The notes beneath the pieces were generated by a model. That model saw only the letters and a list, made by a program, of their open reading frames with translations, was not told where the DNA came from and ran no database searches. From contig JACQFG010000234.1 in the NCBI GenBank assembly GCA_016200155.1, positions 1 to 5,586 on the forward strand: DNA of 5,586 bases, in the 5' to 3' direction. The stretch comes from Planctomycetota bacterium (lineage in GTDB: Bacteria; Planctomycetota; Planctomycetia; Gemmatales; Gemmataceae). Position numbers and translations under genes: made by a program. Of this stretch, positions 5,331 to 5,586 are shown in pieces. The first letter of the stretch is position 1. Each line of letters opens with the position of its first letter.

Positions 5331-5586
5331 ATGTCCGCGCACATGCGAATACGCGACCTCGTCAAGAGTAAGCTTGTGGGCCGAACGATCGATGTTGTCG
5401 GGTTCATCGACGCATTGCTGGAGATCGCCGGCAAGGTCGGCGAAGTGCATTGCGCACTGGCCTCCGACCAAGCGTTGCGATTCGAACTTGGCAATGAGGG
5501 GCCGTGCGATATCGAGCTTGATGCCGCCCGAGGCAAACTGCGCATGCTGTGCGCTCGCTTGAGCGTACATTGCAATGAAACACCCG
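5331..5586 (+). CDS. Hypothetical protein, partial (3' end outside window), partner of the HGTT protein
   Basis: An open frame of 85 codons runs from the ATG at 5331 to the window edge without a stop, so the C-terminus is missing. The ATG follows the previous gene's TAA by 2 bases, which implies co-transcription and probably coupled translation; GAGGG (5316-5320) lies about 10 bases upstream. The protein begins MSAHMRIRDLVKSKL, continues with an amphipathic helix (about FIDALLEIAGKVGEV) and then alternating strands with ELGNEGPCDIELD and KLRMLCARLSVHC. Cysteines at 41, 58, 72 and 81 are too irregular to call a metal site. There is no signal peptide. I do not recognise the family. Its tight linkage to the ART-like gene suggests a partner or antidote role, which is inference only. 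Codon use fits real coding sequence. Confidence 0.65.
   Translation, partial: MSAHMRIRDLVKSKLVGRTIDVVGFIDALLEIAGKVGEVHCALASDQALRFELGNEGPCDIELDAARGKLRMLCARLSVHCNETP

Overview
The window looks like chromosomal DNA of a planctomycete, probably of the Pirellulales or Gemmatales type. Three things point there: moderately high GC, a secreted DUF6263-type protein, and a long, divergent glucosamine-6-phosphate isomerase-like protein of a kind I associate with that phylum. This placement is a judgement from gene content, since there is no rRNA or other marker gene. Seven protein-coding genes are visible. The first and last are cut by the window edges, and the last one never reaches a stop.

Left part (1-1420): the C-terminal quarter to third of an MFS transporter (+) converges on a NagB-fold sugar-phosphate isomerase/deaminase-like gene (-). 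The 55 bases between their stop codons are almost filled by a 50-base near-perfect inverted repeat, which most likely ends transcription from both sides. The NagB-like protein keeps the Asp-Glu and His...Glu active-site signatures, but the residue aligned with the usual second catalytic aspartate is valine.

Middle (1421-2914): a 273-base divergent intergenic region holds a 15-base palindrome, a weak promoter candidate and a short hairpin in the leader. It is followed by a secreted DUF6263-type protein (+) whose mature N-terminus is built from a 27-bp tandem repeat encoding Lys/Pro/Asp/Val-rich units. A textbook stem-loop with a T-tract follows that gene.

Right-middle (2915-4887): an HtrA/Deg-like serine protease with a PDZ domain and no visible export signal (-) is divergent from a CPBP-family intramembrane metalloprotease-like protein (+). 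Their proposed starts are only 86 bp apart.

Right end (4969-5586): a tight two-gene unit (2 bp between stop and next start) encodes a small protein with an N-terminal His-Gly-Thr-Thr motif resembling small ADP-ribosyltransferase-like folds, and an unrecognised second protein that runs off the window. This pair is the best candidate for an undescribed system here, possibly an effector with a partner, but the assignment is tentative.

No tRNA, rRNA, CRISPR array, insertion sequence or origin was seen.
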